From positions 992,001-1,056,000 of the forward strand of contig CM059971.1 in the NCBI GenBank assembly GCA_030490835.1: a DNA stretch of 64,000 nucleotides, given 5' to 3'. Below are positions 52,500-63,491 of this stretch, piece by piece. Origin of the DNA: Annona cherimola (Eukaryota; Streptophyta; Magnoliopsida; Magnoliales; Annonaceae). Both the position numbers and the translations under genes were made by a program. Under the pieces are notes generated by a model. It made no database searches, was not told the DNA's origin, and saw only the letters and a list, made by a program, of their open reading frames with translations. Each line of letters begins with the position of its first letter. Position 1 is the stretch's first letter.

Positions 52500-53075
52500 T
52501 TATATGTTATGGCGTTTCATTATTTATATGCTCCTTCTCTCGTCCCTTCTCCTCCCTTTTTATAGCTACGTCTGACAGTGGAATGGGAACGGAAGCACGG
52601 GCAGACGGTTATCTTTCCCTGTTGAGGCTGGTGCTCTGCAATCGTGGAGGGAAAGCAGACATGGACGTATACGGAAAAAGATCTCGGCGCCAGAAGCAAA
52701 AACCCCAAATGGAATCGGCAATTCTCCCTCTCGCCCTTCCTTTCCCACCTCTGGCAGCTATTGTTTTTCCAATTGGAGGACGTCAACCAGCCGACCAGAT
52801 CTTCTTCCCCGAGCTGTTCTCTAGATCCATTACTTTCGGGTTTTGCTCCTTGCTCCCAATCTTCCCAAATTCCACTTCTTCTCCTTCTTCTAGCTGTTCG
52901 CTTGAGGTTTTTGATAATGCTCTTCGCCGTCGGGGTATTCGTTGCAGAGGAAAGCGTAGATTTGGGCTTTTGTTCGATTCAATTTGCAGCTCTGTTTCGT
53001 TTTCTGTTGTGTTAGCTCGTTCTGTTGATGCTGTTCTTGCGTGTGAAACTAAAGTACAGTAATAGATTGACTAGG
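52500..53075 (+). promoter_or_regulatory. Probable promoter and 5' leader of a plus-strand gene
   Basis: The region turns sharply GC- and CT-rich, with TTTTTATAGCTACG at 52557 as a TATA-like site, then long CTTCTTCTCC and TTCTTCTCC tracts typical of plant leaders. An open 159-codon stretch (52583-53062) has no recognisable domain. The B3 gene at 55145 lies 2 kb downstream on the same strand, so this could be its leader with an intron between. That link is an inference. Confidence 0.4.
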
Positions 53076-54606
53076 TCCTCTGCTGCTGATTCGCCTGTTT
53101 ATCTTGTTGTGAGGGGAAGCTATTGTCTACAATAATCTCATTTTTTAAATTTTTTTTTAAGATGAAAAAATTCCTTTCAGATTTGTTTAAACCATCTCCG
53201 CTCATTTTTGTATTCATCTATTAATTTTGATTCCTCATTGCTGATGAATATGTTCGGTTTTTGTTCATGAATCTGGACTGAAATCACATGCTCCTAACTT
53301 GCGAAACAATGACAAGTTTGTTGATGGTCAAAAACCAACGATGAACCGTTTCAGAAAGGGTATTTCCTCGTGAAGAGTCTGTTACTACATACCTGGACAC
53401 TGGCATATAGAACAAATTTAAGCTGAACACTGGACCATGCCGTGAAAATTATGGGGCATTTCTTCTTCTTGTTCTTTTGGTTTTTCCAACCAAGGCTATG
53501 TTTGGGGTTGCCTGTGGAGAGCAACTTCTGCGGAAGAGTATTTGGGAAAGCGATTTTGCGAGAGTCACATTTTGATGCTTCTGGTATGTGCGCATTTGAA
53601 AGCTGATCTTGCCTGAAAATAGGGACAACTGCGTACTGATAGGCGCCGCTCATCCAAATGCATTTTAAGAGTATCGTGGTGGGCACTGTGGGAAGTCATA
53701 AGCTCCTTTCATAAGTGGAGCCAAACGGACCCTAACTAGACCAAGAAGCTATTTTTTTTTTTTTTTCAGCAGCCGAATTTTGAAAAAAGGATTTTAAAGC
53801 CTGACGAGTCAAAATCTTTGTTTTAACTTTCAGAGCATGAAACTTCTCTTCTGTTCTTGAAAATTCATTTTTCACTCTGGTTTGAAATGGTTCTTCCCAC
53901 TTTCGGGTATAGAATTTCATCCCAATGTCAATTTTTGGGGTTTTTCTCTTTTCTGAAGCTTTTGTGATGAATGGAATTGGTCCTGTACTTCAAACTAGTA
54001 GGATCTTTTGCTGCATTTATTCCTGAAATCTTTTCTAGGCTATCAAAATTTAAAACATATGGCTAATATGAATAATCTGTGGTACTGGAGAAGGTCGGCT
54101 CATTCAGTCAACCTTTACAAAAAAAAGTCCATCAGCCATCAACTGCAATCGATCCTTCAAAATATAATTTGTTTGTTTAGGAGGATTGTGAAAGCAATTA
54201 TTTTTATTAACCTGATTCTCATTAATCTTTAAAAGTATACCAAACAATCTTTAATTTTAGTTCAGGATGAATTATGACAGCATGTTCCTTATCCTACAAA
54301 TCTAGTTGGTTAAACTGTCCACTTATGATGCAGCCCCCTACATATGGTGGTTGCTACCATCTATTTGTAGGTCTCCAGTTGGACATTCTAAAGTCTGGCA
54401 GATTTATCGCTGGGACACGTGACTGGTCATGCACATTTTCTTGATGTACGTTTTTGGTAAGTTTTCAGTTCATGTTGATATGCTAATTATCTCCAATTCA
54501 TAGTTAAGATCAGTACATTTGTCTCTTTTGAATTTTTATGCCACACTGGGAAACGCTAATTTAATCTATTTCTGTCGCTCCTGTACATGGTATTATTCAA
54601 TACCCT
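53076..54606. other. No recognised coding sequence
   Basis: T-rich, moderately GC sequence that could be a long 5' intron of the B3 gene. No domain was recognised in any frame. Confidence 0.35.
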
Positions 54607-54790
54607 CCAAACCAAAACTTGGTTTAAACAGCAAATGGTAGTATGTGAGATAGTTGCTGAGTTGAGATTCTACAAGCAAGCTGTTTTGCATGTTGCAGAC
54701 TCTTCCCCTGCAATTGCAACAGCCTGACCCAGCTGCTTACCTGTTCTTCCCGACTGAACTTCTTGAAGTTGTGTTTTGGGAGTAGGATTT
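54607..54790 (-). pseudogene. PRAF exon fragment 4, inverted
   Basis: The minus strand reads VENPTPKTQLQEVQSGRTGK and QLGQAVAIAGEESATCK, then CL and a stop. It is followed by the same 'aaccaagttttggttt'-type flank as fragment 3. Opposite orientation and a shared non-genic flank argue for mobilisation as part of a larger element. It lies in the inferred intron or upstream region of the B3 gene. Confidence 0.75.
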
Positions 54791-55144
54791 TCCACATACA
54801 AAATAAGATTTTGCTGTAAGCCCACAAGATTTTGCTGTAAGACACATAAGAAAATCATATATTCAGTTATTAAAACTGCAAGAAACTTGCTGTCGAAACC
54901 CACAATCATCCCGCACTACAATTTTAATCAATTAAACTGTTTATGCATTCTTAGTAAATAAATATAATAATGACTTTTGCCTAATCAGCTTTTCTTTGTT
55001 TTAGAAAATATTAATGATTTTACTAATGTTGAATTGCATATGGTAAAAAATAATAATAATACTAATTCCAGTTCTGTTTTCGCCAGAGCTGTTGAGGCTT
55101 TGCTGAGGCCCATAAGAACTTGGGGAAAATTGATAGGCAGAAAT

Positions 55145-57801
55145 ATGGATCATAAAAAGAACCTGGTGAGGGCAACAAGAGGCATGGAAAGAAATTTTCA
55201 GTTTTTCAAGGTTATGATTGGAGATTTTGGCTGCCTTTTGGTGAGCATCTTGTTTCATCTTTTTTTTTTTTTTTTTTTTTCCGCCCATCTTCTTACATTG
55301 GCTCATTTCCTTTATTTGGATTATTATCATTTTTAATGATATGAATACCATGTTTATTAAATTAATTACCATGAGAGTCATGCGTTCTCCCACTAACATG
55401 TTCCCCTCTCCAGCATGTCTTGGCAATCTATCCTGTGTAAGGCCCAGTTTTCCATCTATCATTTTCTTTATGACGTCGCTTACCTTATAGGGTTAGTAGT
55501 GGGCGTGGGCCTGGTCAGTAGGGTGTGCCTATGGCTGCTGAATCCTATCACCTTACAAATAGGGAGGGGATGGTGTTGTGAAGGGGAAGTGGATGGTGAT
55601 GGGGATTGATTTGTAGAGTGTTCGATAGTGATAGGGTAGGGATTAGTTTGTTGAACTGGGATATTTGAATTCCAGCTATCCTTCTGTAATTCTTTGTGCA
55701 CTACATTAATAAAGACCAGTGATGGCAGATTGGATCACATCATTACCATGCCAATCTTCATATTTCTTCTCATTACTTGGTTGTAAATCTCCCATTTTCT
55801 GTTTTTTCATCTTCTCTGTTCTCCTCTCATTCGGAGACAGTTTCTGTTTTCGCCCTTACTGCTGTTTGTCTGATTGTTGGTCATTTTTATTTAAGAGTAT
55901 TCCTCCTGCCTTTGTGGAGTACGTGAAAGAAGACATAACTGAAGCCTTTCTGGAGTGTCCAAATGGCAGGCTTCGGCACGTCACATTGCAGAGAAGTCCC
56001 AGAGAACTATATTTGCATAATGGTTGGGAAGGATTTGCAAAAGATCATTGCTTATTGATGGGTGATTTCTTAGTTTTTAGGTATAATGGGGCTGACAAGT
56101 TTACTGTAGAAATCTTTGGAAGAGCTGCTTGCCCCAAAAATGATGCGTGTATGGCTTCTGTTCCATGTAGGGTAACAAAGTCAGTTTTAATCATTAATTT
56201 GGAAGTATTGTGAGTGTCTTTATGACTTTGGTGATTATTATTGTTCTCATTTCAGAAATTGATTAACTTATTATGGAATAAAATGGCTAGGATCTTTTAA
56301 TGTGGGGTATTCCTCTTACTAATACTTCTTTCTTTGTTTCTTTTCTTTTCTTTTTTTTTTTTATAAAAAAAAAAAAAAAGAAATTTCTATGGTACAATCT
56401 ATCTGGATGTTTTTTTTTTCCTTTTCTTCATAATCTGTTGTTTTTTTTAGCTCTTTGAATAATAAAATCAAGGGAACTTAATGCTGTAAATGATGCAAAC
56501 CAAGTATAGCTTCTGTTCGAAATAAGGTGACAAAGTCAGTTCTTGTCACTAATTTGAATGTGTTGCAAGTGTTTTTATGAATTTCAAGATTATTATCATT
56601 CTTCAAGTGTAAGGGCTACTAAACTTCTCAGCCTTACTACTTCTAACCTCCGTACAAATGAAATTTGTTAGACTTCTGCAGAATAAGTGGCTAGAATATG
56701 TTTATATGGGGATGCAACTCACTAATGCTTCTGTCTTTTTTAGTTTCTTCTTCTTCTTTTTTCACAAAAGAAAATTTATCATCAAAGCAGTATGTTTTGT
56801 GCCTATCGTAATCATATTTGGTGATTATTCACTTTTGATGCACCTCCCTTCACCTAAATTTCAAATTGTTTTCGCTTTCTCTTACTTTTCCAAATATCCA
56901 AGCAGGAACTTTTTTAAAAATAAAAAATAAAAATTGAACAAGCAGAAACTTTTTTTTTTTTTTTTTTTTTTTGATGAAGAACAAGCAGAAACTTAATTAC
57001 GGCTGTTTAGAGAAACTCATGTTCCTATATATCATGCAGGTCCAAGCGTACCTCGATATGGTGGACATGTGAATAAGAAAATGAAGGATGTTAAATGGTC
57101 TGTCACTACAAAAGTAGATTTAAGAAGACAACCCCAATTAGATGAAGCAAAAGAGAGGGATGGCAAGAAGTTTTTTCATACTTACACCTCCAAGCTTCCT
57201 TACTTTTGTGCCCAGCTGAAAAAATCTTCTACTGGACACGGCAGCTTGGTGAGTTCTATTTCGATTCTGCAACTCATACAATTCAAAGTTTCTGTCTCTG
57301 TCTACAATATGCACAAGGCTGCCATGTAAACCTATACAACTTTTCTACACCAAAATGGCTAAACTGTTATGTTGTTCCTTAAAATCATGTTCCTACTGGC
57401 TTGCTCATTTTATCTGGACTCACCTGTTTTCAAGAGCTGGGGTTGAAATCAGATTAAATATGCAGTAGTGTTGATGGGATTGATATTAACCAAAATAAAA
57501 AATATATGTTTGTGGTTTCTACTGCTCGATTAGCTTCTCTTCATTGGCATATCTCACATTTTGCAGACGATACCGACATGTTTCTGAAGCTAGAGTGCAG
57601 ATTCTTCTCCAAAGCCCTGATGGTACGCTGTGGGAAACAAAATATGTTTTGAATTGTACCTCCCGAAGATTCCAGGGGAGGCTATCTGGTGGATGGTCTG
57701 CCTTTGCAAAGCATCACAAGCTTGATGTAGGAGATTTCTGTGCTTTTGAGCTGATGGATCAATACAAGCTGCGAGCACACCTCTTCTACAAGGATGGGTA
57801 A
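55145..57801 (+). pseudogene. REM-type gene with two B3 DNA-binding domains, probably frameshifted
   Basis: Nuclear B3 transcription factor of the plant REM group. Exon 1 (55145-55240) starts MDHKKNLVRATRGMERNFQF and reaches FFKVMIGDFGCLL. Intron 55241-55895 has GTGAGC and AAG ends. Exon 2 (from 55896) gives SIPPAFVEYVKE, LYLHNGWEGFAKDH, GDFLVFRYNGADKFTVEIF, completing the first B3. A donor at 56149 keeps the phase; one at 56172 does not. Exon 3 (57040-57248) is a linker plus YFCAQLKKSSTGHGSL. Exon 4 starts TIPTCF at 57567, as expected for the second B3. That frame then hits TGA, and SEARVQILLQSPDG to GDFCAFELMD reads in another frame, ending at 57801. A small deletion right after TIPTCF would explain this, but alternative splicing or sequence error cannot be excluded. 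Confidence 0.75.
56135..56755 (+). repeat. Direct duplication of an exon end inside the REM gene
   Basis: About 200 bp around the end of exon 2 (56135-56345) is repeated about 350 bp downstream (56489-56755), clearly diverged. Shared words: 'aatgatgc', 'gcttctgttc', 'acaaagtcagtt', 'actaatttgaa', 'ggctaga', 'actaatgcttct'. The downstream copy is intronic in my model. Confidence 0.7.
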
Positions 57802-58394
57802 ATAAATCAAGTTAATAGTCTAGATTTGTAAAAAAAAAAAACAAAAAAAAAAACAAAAAAGAAAAAAGAAAAGAACATCCTAAATTTACTGTTTCGATAC
57901 TTTGAATTTGCCTTAGCCATTCATGGTTCAGCAACTAATATCTATACGGAAGCACAAATGTTCATCCAGTTAAATTTCTGGTTTTGAGGTTTTGCATCTG
58001 TAATTTATCCTGGTGAAAGTTTGATGTAAATCAGCCATGGAAGAAAGTCCAACGTTCATCAGTTCTGTTCAGGTTGAGATGACAAACTTAAACCAAACAG
58101 TATAAATCATTTTCTAAAATCTTAACTCAATCTAAACCAACATTGGTTTTTCAATCGGATTCTGGTTAGGAATGGTTTGAGTATTCAAGTTGACAATTCA
58201 GATTGACTGTTTCAATAGATGCATGATACTACAGACAATCTATATGGATGCATTGACCACTTTAGATCAGAACTTATAAATATTTTTTTAAATATATGTA
58301 ACCATTTGTTCCATGTGTCTCAATCTTTTACTCTTCAAAATATTTAGTTGTCTTTGATTATGATATTAAATCTGGGTAACAAAAGAAGTAATTT
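57802..58394. other. REM gene 3' flank or intron
   Basis: Starts with an A-rich run (57830-57875). No coding segment or repeat ends were recognised. Confidence 0.4.
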
Positions 58395-58560
58395 TGGGGC
58401 TTATCCCTACTATATCCACCAACTCTAAAACATATCTCAGATATACCCGCTACGTTTTAAAAGTCCCTTATATACCCATTAAGTTTGCAACAAATCCCAA
58501 CCTTTCCCATACTGTCAAAATTTGTCTGTTAAGTTGGCAAAGCTATTTTTTTTCATGTTA
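58395..58560. repeat. Single arm of an 'atatacc' fold-back MITE
   Basis: It contains 'ggggcttatcccta', 'gatatacccgctacgtttta' and 'tatacccattaagtttgc', like the left arm at 13622. No right arm follows, so it is a fragment. Confidence 0.5.
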
Positions 58561-58566
58561 AATTAG

Positions 58567-58776
58567 AGGGAAGAGCCCGAATTTACTGAAGATCAGAAGC
58601 CAAAACCAAAATTTTCTCCATTCAGTTCTCGGAAATCCGAACTGGCATTATGGAGACAAACTGTAAATTGCCAACTTCCAATCAGTCTTACTTTGAAAGG
58701 AATACAACCTTCCATATTCAAAGCAAGAAAAACAGACGGAAGCAGTAGTTTGGTGAAAGCTCTGTTCTTTCAATAA
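58567..58776 (+). CDS. Possible terminal exon, unknown protein
   Basis: After an acceptor-like TTAAATTAG, a 69-codon open frame reads REEPEFTEDQKPKPKFSPFS, then SELALWRQTVNCQLPISL, ending SSSLVKALFFQ before TAA. It has a coding-like composition and lies 0.8 kb after the REM second B3 on the same strand, so it may be a last REM exon. The phase from exon 4 is not settled and I recognise no family. It could be chance. Confidence 0.3.
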   Translation, partial: REEPEFTEDQKPKPKFSPFSSRKSELALWRQTVNCQLPISLTLKGIQPSIFKARKTDGSSSLVKALFFQ

Positions 58777-59044
58777 TAGTAAAGAGATGCTCATATCAAT
58801 AAATCAGAGGTGAATTAACCTCGAGAAATTTCAATCAAACTACATGCTCTAATTTTGTCGGCAAGGACGGCAGAGACGCATCTTAATTTTCACTTTGCTA
58901 CTGTCTCCATTTTTTATTTTTCTGGGATAAATGCTACTGTCTTTATTAACCGCATGCATGAAGGAATTCATGCTTATTATCACTATTACAGTAACCGCAT
59001 GCATAGTGGAGCATGGATGGCCTTTTAAGCTAGTGGCTTAATTT

Positions 59045-59475
59045 AGGGCTTTTTCGAAATATAACCATTACACTTTGACTCTAATCCCAAATATACTAAC
59101 TACGTTTCAAAAATCCTAAATATGTCAACTATATTTGCATTTATTTTTAAAAATGCCCATTCCACTAAAATCCATTAGGTAAGTTAATGGTAATTTGTTT
59201 AAATGTTCGTTACCTTTTTGTAAATGCTTAAAATACCACTAGTATGAAATAATAAATGATGAAATGAAATAGAATGAGGAAAAAATTTAGGGATCTATAA
59301 ATTTAGAGCTTTGGTGCAATTTAGTAAGTGGTTAATTATGACATTCAAATCTTTTAATTCAACTATAAATTTGATAAATATATTGATAATTTCGTATGTT
59401 GGCTAACGACTTTTATAAACATTTGTAACAAAATGTAAACGTAATGATTAATTTGAAAAAAGCACTTTTAATTTG
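59045..59475. mobile_element. Degenerate fold-back MITE, 'atatacc' family
   Basis: The left arm ('aatcccaaatatactaacta', 'cgtttcaaaaatcc', 'aaatgcccattcc') resembles the 13622 element. The right end has 'aaaatgtaaacgtaatgatt' as partner. The centre has 'taaatgatgaaatgaaat'. Arms are eroded. Confidence 0.5.
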
Positions 59476-59589
59476 AGACAAGGCTTCGTATGACATCTTT
59501 GTGCAAACCATTCACAGGAACACAGTGATCTGGTTCTATCGTAACCAATCTCTTGCATTACCGAGGAAAGCTATTTTTTATAGAACTAT

Positions 59590-60030
59590 TTATATAAGTG
59601 TTTTCAATATGTGTATCAAATTTGATCATTTTTGGAGATTTACGGATATTTAAAAAAAAATTAAATCAGTGGCATTTAACTGATTTTAAAAAATTCAAAA
59701 AATATGTACAATGCCATTGATTTTAAAAAATCTTAAAAAGTATCTACAAATCTCCAAAATGGTAAAACTATGAGTGTTTTTAACATATGTATTAAATTTT
59801 ACTATTTTTGGAGATTTGTAGATATTTTTTTAGGTTTTTAAATCAGTTAAACATCACTAATTTTAAAAAAATTCAAAAAAAATCTATAAATCTATAAAAT
59901 GTTAAAACTCGACACACGTATCAAAAACATTTAAATTAACAATTTTATAAAAAATTTCAAAAAAATAAAAAATTAAGTTTTTGCACCCAAGTGCACCAAA
60001 CCTTAGTGCACTTAGGTGTATAAAATCAGT
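59590..60030. mobile_element. Palindromic MITE, 'gtgca' family
   Basis: It repeats 'tcaaattttactatttttgg' and 'ggagatttgtagatattttt' with inverted partners, 'atcagtggcatttaactgat', and ends 'gcacccaagtgcaccaaacc', 'gtgcacttaggtgtataaaa'. It appears to hold one and a half units. Confidence 0.6.
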
Positions 60031-60289
60031 TACTTATCTTATTTACAATCCATGAAATAAATGAATTAGCTTTGTCTTAACGCTAATTATTTTACAAGTC
60101 ATGCATAAATATGTATAATGAAATCAATATTTTAAATAGGTCTCGAACTTAATTATTTATACAAGTCTCGAACTTAAAAAGTTAATCTTTTTATGAATTG
60201 TAAATGCATTAAGTTCGAGACCTATTTTAATAAGTTTGTATTAAGGTGGGTTAGCCTGCGACTTTTATAACCCGACCCGATTAAATCCC
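60031..60289. repeat. Short inverted repeat around 'gtctcgaactta'
   Basis: AGGTCTCGAACTTAA (about 60139) and TTAAGTTCGAGACCT (about 60209) are perfect inverted 15-mers, with a second direct 'gtctcgaactta' between them. It may be another small MITE. Confidence 0.5.
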
Positions 60290-60580
60290 GGGTGCTAGTT
60301 AAATGCACACGGCAGCATTGAGCCTCAATGCTTCCAGGAGTACTTCACCTACTTTTTTTTTTTTTGAAATTTTTTTTACAGAAATGTTAATGTAAGTGTA
60401 TTTAATATGAGTATAAATTTTTACCATTTTTGGCGATTTTTAGATATTTATTTTGAATTTTTTAAAATCAGTGGCATTTTTAGTAATTTTAACAAGTTTG
60501 TAAAAAAAATTTTAAAAAAAATTAAAAAAATAGGTATTGTGCCCGGGAGCATTGAGGAACCAGCACCCTTAAATCCCTAC
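60290..60580. mobile_element. Palindromic MITE, 'gcattga' ends
   Basis: The ends 'gggtgctagttaaatgcac' with 'agcattgagcctcaatgct' and, at the right, 'gggagcattgaggaaccagc' with 'accctta' are inverted relatives of the 26860 element. The core is 'taagtgtatttaatatgagt'. Confidence 0.55.
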
Positions 60581-61483
60581 CCAGGCCGGTTAAACCCTCG
60601 TACCCTCTTTCCTTAAAAATTATACTACACTCCATCCATCATACCATACATGCGCACAACCATCATCTCTGTTTTACGCTGCTATTTGAAGTAATATTTA
60701 ATTTTAACCCTTTATTAAACCCTCTATGTCAAATCTGATGATAAAAATATTATTTTGAGAAATGGATCGTCCAGATTATAAAACATAATTTTATAAACTT
60801 ATCCCTAAAATTTCGGATCAAAAAGACAAAAATATTGAGAGATCTAGACCATTTTGGTTGGAGAATGTAGACCCACTGAACCAGAAAGCCCAGAAGCAAG
60901 TCTAAAAGTCCCAAGACCACAGAAACTAAGTCCAAGTTTCAGGAACCAAGCCTAGCCCACACAGCCCACTAACTTATCTACTAGCCTGGCCAAACTTTCA
61001 GCCCACCGGAACAACGCACTGGCAACCAACTACCAGCACCGGAGAGCGAGGAAAAATATAATAATAACAATAAATTCAAAATAAATACAGAAAAATTTGA
61101 AAAAATATAAAAGATTATGAAAAATACCCGAAAAATTAAAGTCAATATTTAGAAGCTTAAATGAGTTTAAACTTATAATTTTTATAAGAAATGAAATTAT
61201 TTAAAGGTGTGATGCTATAAAAATGAATAAAAAATTATGAAAAATTACAAAAATATGATTTTTTTAAAGTAAGTATTTAAAGAAGTATGACTCCAATTTT
61301 TTTATATAAGAATAAAGTTGTTTAAAAATGGAATAGTATAAGAATAAATAAGAGAAAATATAATTTTAAATGATTAAAATTATGAGAAAATTTGGGAAAG
61401 CCATAAATGAAATTTTAAATAATATTGATGAAACCCAAAGTGAAATATTGTGATGAAAATTAGGGAAAGAGACTTGAAGCTAC

Positions 61484-62418
61484 TAGGGGTGCAACTCGGG
61501 CTCATGAAACTCGAGTTCACCTCAACCCTAACCCTAACCCTATTTGTAAAACTTCAACCCTAACCCTAACCCTAACCCTAACTCTATTTGTAAACCTCAA
61601 CCCTAACCCTATTTTTGAAATTCGGGCTCGGATTGAGTTTCGGGTTGACATTTTCTATTAATATGTCTTTGTTACTCATCTTATATATAATTTTTTATCA
61701 CAAATCTATTATATAAAAAAGTTTAAAAAATAATTTATTGTATAAAATTGAGAAAAATTCAAATACCGCTTAAGAGTAGAAAGAAAGAAACCTGTTTTGA
61801 GCATTCTCTTTGTATCAAGTAGAATATGGATTATGTGTAAACGTTGTTAATAAAATTGTATTATTGATCATTAATTGTATTTTTTTACTCCTCTATTGTT
61901 TTAAGCTTATTTTACAACTATAATTTTAAAGTTCTCATAAATTTTCCCGTTGGAAAAAAAGATCTCAAAAAATTTTAATATTTAGTATCACAGGATTTCG
62001 TTGGTCAAAAGGCTTCAGTAGAAAAGGCGTGAAGAGTAATTTTTTTTAAAAAAACTGTTGGACCTGTATCGTAATGTAAATTAGAAATATGTATTTTGTT
62101 GAAATCACTTAAGACGTTAGATTATCTCGGCGATGAGCTGTCCATGCCTGCCATGCAGTACTCCTGTTGTCCATCATCCATCCATGAGTAATATGTTATT
62201 ATTATAATATAAATTATATATTTTATATAAATGCAAATTCGGGTTCGGATTTACAGGGTTCGGGTTTGCCTGAACCCGAAACCGAGACCTATTTGAATTC
62301 AGGTTCGGGCTCGAGCTCAAAAATCGGGTTCGGGCTCAAATATCAGAGTTTTAACACTGTATTTTTTCGGGTTCGACGGGCCGGGTTCGGGCCGAACCTG
62401 GCCCAAGTTGCACCCCTA
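61484..62418. mobile_element. hAT-type non-autonomous element, 935 bp
   Basis: The terminal inverted repeats are TAGGGGTGCAACTCGGG and, at the right end, CCCAAGTTGCACCCCTA. A perfect 8-bp duplication GAAGCTAC flanks it (61476-61483, 62419-62426), the hallmark of hAT insertion. The uninterrupted LTR relatives read 'cttgaggctactaca' at this point. The interior carries AACCCT runs near the left end and GGGTTCGGG-type runs near the right, and has no coding capacity. Confidence 0.92.
61520..61615 (+). repeat. Telomere-like (CCCTAA)n runs inside the hAT element
   Basis: Three short runs of AACCCT hexamers separated by 'atttgtaaa'. They are integral to the hAT element family (the element at 107 has degenerate versions), not a chromosome end. 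Confidence 0.85.
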
Positions 62419-62800
62419 GAAGCTACCACAAGAAATTGGAAAAGAGGAGTTCAAAAGTCAACTTAAAAGTAAGTAAACTTTTACCAAAGCATGACTTTGA
62501 AAATATTATGTGAATATTATGATTTGTTATGAAATGTGATTATTTATTTAAATTGAAATTTTTTTTCAAGTTAGTTTAATTAAATTGAGCTTTTTTATTT
62601 CAAAATCATATTAAATAGTGAATTTAAGTGGTGCATTAATCACAGTGTATGAGCATGATGCATAATTGCATATTGGGTTTGTTATCAAGGATTAAAGTAG
62701 TATGGTAGTACCTAGTAGCGACCTCAGGACTACCAAAGAAGATGAATTAACTCACGAATGTGTAGCACGACTGCACCCGAGCACAAGTAAATGACAATAC

Positions 62801-63491
62801 TTACATTCACACCCTCACATCATGGAGGGATTTTTTCTAAACCTCCCATCACAAAGGGGAAATTATAAATCCTCACAACGGGGGAAAATTGTAAAATCCC
62901 TATTTACTAGGGGGACTAAACTATAAAAAAACCACAATACCATTAACACGAATCGAACTTAGCATAGCCCAAAACTAGGTTGTTGAATTACTTATTTTAA
63001 TATACTTTTGTAGCATCAGGATTCACTAAGATTTGTGATTATCCAAAATAGTTCCTTAAAGGTTCTTGCCTACTTCTAAGTCAAGCTAACTAGGTGTAAT
63101 ATATTGATTTTCTTATATCATCAAATTTCAATCTTTTGATTATACCACATGATATATTAAAACATGCAAAGTACGACACCAATTCATTAAGTAATACATT
63201 AAAATGCAAAATATTCAATTAAAGCAACATTATTCTTAATTGATTGAATAAAATCAAAATAGAGCCATAGATAATTCAAAAGGGACACAACTCATGCTTT
63301 ACAATTTAAAAAAATAGTTAATCACGATTTCAATAATATCCTTCAAACAAATCAAACCAAAACAAACCATTGAATTATTCTACAAAAGTATCTTAAAAAG
63401 GAAAAGTGAAAAAATCAAAATAATGAAAACTAGAATCTTGAACTCTTTTACTTGAACTCCTCTTCTTAAGGATTTACCCCTCCTCCACCTC
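62801..63491. other. No recognised gene
   Basis: 62815-62930 contains spaced CCATCACAAAGGGGAAAT, CTCACAACGGGGGAAAA and ACTAGGGGGACTA words, a short degenerate periodic pattern. The rest is A-rich, without domains. Confidence 0.4.

Larger units (their letters stand above)
60685..62800 (+). mobile_element. Relic of the 1827-7388 LTR family, interrupted by a hAT element
   Basis: 60685-61483 and 62427-62800 align with the LTR interior (about 2530-3400 and 3400-3780). Shared words: 'tttattaaaccctctatgtc', 'gatggatcgtccagattata'-type, 'gcataattgcatattgggtt', 'gcgacctcaggactaccaaa'. More diverged than the 1827 and 4914 copies, and both LTR ends are missing. The intact relatives give the exact empty site of the hAT insertion. 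Confidence 0.8.

Noticed and set aside
52583..53062. 159-codon open stretch in the GC-rich leader
   Set aside because: No domain, an overlapping open stretch in another frame, CT-rich leader composition. More likely 5' untranslated sequence.
61520..61615. Possible chromosome-end or fused telomere
   Set aside because: The CCCTAA runs are short, interrupted and lie inside a hAT element with its own TIRs and target duplication.
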